A stretch of 59,594 bases of DNA, from positions 1-59,594 of the forward strand of contig NZ_JAGOMQ010000027.1 of NCBI RefSeq assembly GCF_017993425.1, read 5' to 3'. Of the stretch, positions 56,196 to 59,594 are shown piece after piece. A program made the position numbers and the translations under genes. The DNA is from Amaricoccus sp. GTDB lineage: Bacteria > Pseudomonadota > Alphaproteobacteria > Rhodobacterales > Rhodobacteraceae. The first letter of the stretch is position 1, and every line of letters begins with the position of its first letter. The notes beneath the pieces are model-generated. The model saw only the letters and a program-made list of their open reading frames with translations, had not been told where the DNA came from and did not search any database.

Positions 56196-57641
56196 ATGCT
56201 GGAATACGGCTACATGGCGCCGGCGATGTTCGCCGGGCTGATCGTCTTCATGCTGTTCGGGTTCCCGGTCGCCTTCTCGCTGGCGGCGCTCGGGCTCTCC
56301 TTCGGGTTCCTCGCCATCGAGGTCGGCTATTTCGGGCCGGAGTTCCTGCAGGCGCTGCCCTACCGGATCTTCGGCATCATGTCGAACGACCTGCTGCTCG
56401 CCATCCCGTTCTTCACCTTCATGGGCACGATCCTCGAGCGATCGGGCCTGGCGGAGGACCTGCTCGAGGGCTTCGGCCAGCTCTTCGGCCCGATCCCGGG
56501 CGGCCTCGCCTTCGCGGTGATCGTGGTCGGCGCGATCCTCGGCGCCATCACCGGCACGGTCGCGGCCTCGGTCATCGCCATGGGCATGATCACCATCCCG
56601 GTGATGATGCGCTACGGCTACGACATGAAGATCGGCACCGGCGTCATCGCCGCGGCGGGCACGATCACCCAGGTGATCCCGCCCTCGCTGGTGCTGATCG
56701 TGCTCGCCGACCAGCTCGGCGTCTCGGTCGGCGACATGTATCTCGGCGCGATCGGCCCCTCGATCCTGCAGGTCGGGCTCTTCATCCTCTTCATCATCGG
56801 CGTGGTGATCTTCCAGCCCTGGCGGGTGCCGGCGCTGCCGCTGGAGGCGCGCACGCTGCGCGGCTGGGCGCTGGCGTCGAAGGTGCTGTGGGGGATGGTG
56901 CCCTCGCTGGTGCTGATCTTCCTCGTGCTCGGCACGATCTTCATGGGCCTAGCCACCCCGACCGAGGCCGGCGCCATGGGCGCGGTCGGCGCGATCGCGC
57001 TCGCCATGCTGCACGGGCGCTACCGCAACGACCTGATGTGGCAGGCGATGGCCTCGACGGCGCGGCTGACGGCGATGGTGGTGTTCATCCTGCTCGGCGC
57101 CACGGTGTTCAGCCTCGTCTTCCAGGGCGTGAACGGCGGCCGCTGGATCGAGCACCTGCTGTCGAGCCTGCCGGGGGGTCAGACCGGCTTCCTGGTCTTC
57201 ACGATGATCTTCATCTTCTTCATCGCGTTCTTCCTCGATTTCTTCGAGATCGTGTTCATCGTGGTGCCGATGCTGGTGCCGGTGGCGAACGCGCTCGACA
57301 TCAACCTGATCTGGTTCGGCCTGCTCCTCTGCGTGAACATGCAGACCTCGTTCATGCATCCGCCCTTCGGGTTCGCGCTCTTCTACCTGCGCGGCATCGC
57401 GCCGCCCTCGATCAAGACGACGGAGATCTACTGGGGGTCGATCCCGTGGATCGTGCTGCAGCTGGTGCTGGTGGCGATCCTGATCTTCTGGCCGGAATCG
57501 GTGACCTACTGGATCGGCACGCACGAGACGCTCGATCCGGCGGCGGTGGAGAAGGCGCTGGAGGGGCTCGGCCTGCCCGATCCGGGCGGCGACCTCGGCA
57601 GTCCGGACTTCGGCGCCCCGCCGCCGCTCGACCTGAACTGA
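56196..57641 (+). CDS. TRAP transporter large permease (DctM/TakM type)
   Basis: 481 residues with about 12 membrane segments. Signature regions: MSNDLLLAIPFFTFMGTILE, GAITGTVAASVIAMGMITIP, GTITQVIPPSLVLIVLADQL, GLATPTEAGAMGAVGAIALA, FFLDFFEIVFIVVPMLVPVA, and MQTSFMHPPFGFALFYLRGI. This longer C-terminal form accompanies TakP-type binding proteins. Starts 28 bases after the small subunit. Confidence 0.95.
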   Translation: MLEYGYMAPAMFAGLIVFMLFGFPVAFSLAALGLSFGFLAIEVGYFGPEFLQALPYRIFGIMSNDLLLAIPFFTFMGTILERSGLAEDLLEGFGQLFGPIPGGLAFAVIVVGAILGAITGTVAASVIAMGMITIPVMMRYGYDMKIGTGVIAAAGTITQVIPPSLVLIVLADQLGVSVGDMYLGAIGPSILQVGLFILFIIGVVIFQPWRVPALPLEARTLRGWALASKVLWGMVPSLVLIFLVLGTIFMGLATPTEAGAMGAVGAIALAMLHGRYRNDLMWQAMASTARLTAMVVFILLGATVFSLVFQGVNGGRWIEHLLSSLPGGQTGFLVFTMIFIFFIAFFLDFFEIVFIVVPMLVPVANALDINLIWFGLLLCVNMQTSFMHPPFGFALFYLRGIAPPSIKTTEIYWGSIPWIVLQLVLVAILIFWPESVTYWIGTHETLDPAAVEKALEGLGLPDPGGDLGSPDFGAPPPLDLN

Positions 57642-57683
57642 CGACGCAAGAGAAACATACCGGACCAGCATGGGAGACTTGGA

Positions 57684-58781
57684 ATGACCCTCCGGAGGCG
57701 CAACTTCCTCAAGGCCGCCGGCGGCGGCGCGGCGGCCGCGGCCGTCCTGGCCGCCCCGGCCATCGCGCAGACCCAGCCGAAGGTCGCCTGGCGGCTGACC
57801 TCGGGCTTCCCGCGCTCGCTCGACACCATCTTCGGCGCCGCCGAGACCTTCGCCGAGCACGTCAAGGAGATGTCCGGCGGCAACTTCGAGATCCAGGTGT
57901 TCCCGGCCGCCGAGATCGTGCCGACGCCGCAGGCCGCCGAGGCCGTCGGCAAGAACGCCGTCGAGATGGCGCATACCTGCTCGTACTACTACTGGGGCAT
58001 CGACCCGACCTTCGCGATCGGCACCGCGGTGCCCTTCGGGCTGAACGCGCGGCTGATGAACGCCTGGCTCTACGAGGGCGGCGGCAACGACCTGATGAAC
58101 GCCTTCTACGCCAAGCACAACCTCTACGGCATGCCGGGCGGCAACACCGGCGTGCAGATGGGCGGCTGGTGGCGCAAGGAGATCAACTCCCTCGCCGACC
58201 TGCAGGGCGTGAAGATGCGGATCGCCGGCATCGCCGGCAAGGTCGTGGAGAAGCTCGGCGTCGTGCCGCAGCAGATCCCGGGCGGCGACATCTATCCGGC
58301 GCTCGAGCGTGGCACGATCGACGCCGCGGAGTGGGTGGGCCCCTATGACGACCAGAAGCTCGGCTTCTACAAGGTCGCGCCCTACTACTACTATCCGGGT
58401 TTCTGGGAGGGCGGTCCCGCCATCCACTTCTTCGTCAACCTCGACAAGTGGAACGAGCTGAGCCCCGAGTACAAGGCGATCCTGACCAACGCCGCGGCCT
58501 ATGCGAACACCGACATGCTGGCGAAGTACGACGCCCGCAACTCGGGCGCGCTGCGCAGCCTCGTCGCCGGCGGCGCCCAGCTGAAGCAGTTCCCGGCGGA
58601 CGTGATCGACGCGGCCTATACCGCGGCGCACGAGGTCTATGACGAGATCTCGGCGACGAACGCCGACTTCAAGACGATCATCGACAACGTCAAGGCGTTC
58701 CGCAACGAGGGCTACCTGTGGTGGCAGGTCGCGGAATACACCTACGACACGTTCATGATCCGCAACCGCAGCAAGGGCTGA
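57684..58781 (+). CDS. takP: TRAP substrate-binding protein, TakP family (2-oxo acids)
   Basis: 365 residues. Twin-arginine signal RRRNFLKAAGG ending PAIAQ, as in Rhodobacter TakP, implying export in folded form. The body closely follows TakP: WRLTSGFPRSLDTIFGAAET, CSYYYWGIDPTFAIGTAVPF, GGNTGVQMGGWWRKEIN (Arg that grips the carboxylate), VPQQIPGGDIYPALERGTID, EWVGPYDDQKLGFYKVAPYY and EYTYDTFMIRN. Expected ligands are pyruvate and related 2-oxo acids, with a metal ion in the site. Gene order Q-M-P. Confidence 0.92.
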   Translation: MTLRRRNFLKAAGGGAAAAAVLAAPAIAQTQPKVAWRLTSGFPRSLDTIFGAAETFAEHVKEMSGGNFEIQVFPAAEIVPTPQAAEAVGKNAVEMAHTCSYYYWGIDPTFAIGTAVPFGLNARLMNAWLYEGGGNDLMNAFYAKHNLYGMPGGNTGVQMGGWWRKEINSLADLQGVKMRIAGIAGKVVEKLGVVPQQIPGGDIYPALERGTIDAAEWVGPYDDQKLGFYKVAPYYYYPGFWEGGPAIHFFVNLDKWNELSPEYKAILTNAAAYANTDMLAKYDARNSGALRSLVAGGAQLKQFPADVIDAAYTAAHEVYDEISATNADFKTIIDNVKAFRNEGYLWWQVAEYTYDTFMIRNRSKG

Positions 58782-58790
58782 CGGTTCCCG

Positions 58791-58818
58791 CCGGCGCCTC
58801 TCCCTCGCGGGGCGCCGG
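58791..58818 (+). terminator. Hairpin after takP
   Basis: CCGGCGCC/GGCGCCGG 8-bp stem with a 12-base loop, nine bases after the takP stop. No T tract. Confidence 0.45.
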
Positions 58819-58827
58819 CCTGCCTCG

Positions 58828-59022
58828 CGGCCGGAAGTCCGGTCGCGACGGCGCCGCCGGACGGATCTGTCCGTCGCCAAATCCGTCTGTGGTCGCCCGC
58901 TCACGGAGAAATCTGAACCCCTGACGGCTTCCGCGCCAACGCGCTCCGGCCGTCGGCGCGGCGAAAGCAATGCTTTCGCTTGTCGCGCCGGGCCTCGCGG
59001 GCGGAGCCCGCTTCGGTCGCGC
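58828..59022 (-). repeat. Structured dispersed repeat, copy 3 (inverted, shorter)
   Basis: Read on the minus strand it repeats the first three hairpins of copies 1 and 2 (GCGGGC/GCCCGC loop TCC; GCGAAAGC/GCTTTCGC; ACGGC/GCCGT) and the last (GACGGATTTG/CAGATCCGTC, one pair changed to a U-G wobble), ending like copy 1 in CTTCCGGCCG. The fourth hairpin, GGCGAGCGCG..., is missing and replaced by a short GC stretch. It lies between takP and the APC permease gene, antisense to both. 59023-59219 has no other feature besides the permease ribosome site. Confidence 0.8.
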
Positions 59023-59219
59023 CGGGCGACTGCCGGGGGCGGGGGCGCGAGGCGGGGAGCGGGGTGACGCCGCCGCCAAGCCGCGCGGCTTCCATGACAA
59101 AACGGCTTCACAGGTCCGGACCCGCCCGCCTAGCTTGGCGGATGCGGCCATGCGAGTCGCGACTAACGGCGTCACGGACGTGCGGCCATTCCGTGTGGCG
59201 CCCGACGGAAGGGGGACAG

Positions 59220-59594
59220 ATGGCGCAGGAGAGTTTCGAGCGGGTGCTGGACAAGCGCGAGGTGATCGCGCTGGCCTTCGGGGCGATGATCGGCTGGGGC
59301 TGGGTCGTGCTCGCGGGCGGCTGGGTGGAGGCGGCGGGCGCGCTCGGCGCGATGATCGCCTTCGGCGTGGGCGGGATCGCGGTGGTGCTGATCGGGCTTA
59401 CCTATGCCGAGCTGGCGGCGGCGATGCCGCTGACCGGGGGCGAGCACGTCTACAGCCATCGCGCCTTCGGCATGGGCGGCTCGTTCCTCTGCACCTGGGC
59501 GATCATCCTCGGCTACGTCTCGGTGGTCGCCTTCGAGGCGGTGGCGCTGCCGACGGTGATCGAGCACCTGTTCCCGAACTACAAGGTCGGGCTC
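59220..59594 (+). CDS. APC-superfamily amino-acid permease (partial, N-terminal 125 residues)
   Basis: Starts at ATG 59220 with GGAAGGGGG seven bases upstream and runs off the window. The first helix carries the APC substrate-binding Gly-rich segment (IALAFGAMIGWGWVVLAGGW); helix 2 and loop show GLTYAELAAAMPLTGGEHVY, the classic APC motif, then SHRAFGMGGSFLCTWAIIL. Likely a proton- or sodium-coupled amino-acid/amine importer; substrate unknown. Confidence 0.92.
   Translation, partial: MAQESFERVLDKREVIALAFGAMIGWGWVVLAGGWVEAAGALGAMIAFGVGGIAVVLIGLTYAELAAAMPLTGGEHVYSHRAFGMGGSFLCTWAIILGYVSVVAFEAVALPTVIEHLFPNYKVGL

Overview
The window looks like chromosomal DNA of a high-GC alphaproteobacterium, most likely of the Rhodobacterales (Rhodobacteraceae/Paracoccaceae). 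The reasons are the housekeeping blocks metK-trmB / lnt / corC-ybeY-phoH-miaB and gltA-gltX / comEC / lexA-moeA-moaC-trpCDG, a MucR/Ros regulator, a TakP-type TRAP transporter, and a perfect alphaproteobacterial SOS box (GTTC-N7-GTTC) in front of lexA. No rRNA, tRNA, CRISPR array, phage gene or insertion sequence was seen.

Layout. 1-12.5 kb is core: a partial membrane protein, a small alpha/beta protein, yciB, trmB, metK, an XRE regulator, lnt, a CBS-domain CorC-like protein, ybeY, phoH, miaB, mucR with a clear promoter, and an M3 oligopeptidase. 12.6-16.4 kb is a minus-strand run of a cystathionine-synthase-like PLP enzyme, a cytochrome P450, cytochrome c' and a membrane-anchored diheme cytochrome c. 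16.4-19.1 kb carries two TupA-like ATP-grasp paralogues plus a short decayed fragment resembling the same family. 19.3-24.1 kb is a LacI-type regulator divergent from a complete sugar ABC importer (binding protein, double ATPase, permease), with two matching operator-like palindromes between them. 24.1-25.3 kb holds a ccdAB toxin-antitoxin pair and the first copy of a structured dispersed repeat.

25.3-42.7 kb is a catabolic island. Fifteen tightly packed minus-strand genes encode an aerobic anthranilate-CoA pathway: 2-aminobenzoate-CoA ligase, fused 2-aminobenzoyl-CoA monooxygenase/reductase, SDR, enoyl-CoA hydratase, acyl-CoA dehydrogenase, thioesterase, a RidA-like protein, tryptophan 2,3-dioxygenase, a cupin, a MarR regulator and a five-gene LIV-type ABC importer. 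Divergent from it are gcdH and a FadJ-like fusion that would take the ring-cleavage products to acetyl-CoA. The two transcription units share a short intergenic region with a palindrome whose arms form both -35 elements.

42.7-55 kb returns to core genes (tlyA, ybaK-like, gltA, gltX, comEC, lexA, moeA, moaC, trpC, trpD, trpG); a second copy of the dispersed repeat separates moaC from moeA. 55-59.6 kb has a short proline/alanine-rich membrane protein, a TakP-type TRAP transporter (Q-M-P order), the third, inverted repeat copy, and the start of an APC permease.

The observations most worth following are the three-copy multi-hairpin repeat (24902, 51568, 58828), the orphan TupA-like pair with its remnant, the PLP/P450/cytochrome operon, and the Arg-less RidA-like protein in an enamine-producing pathway.
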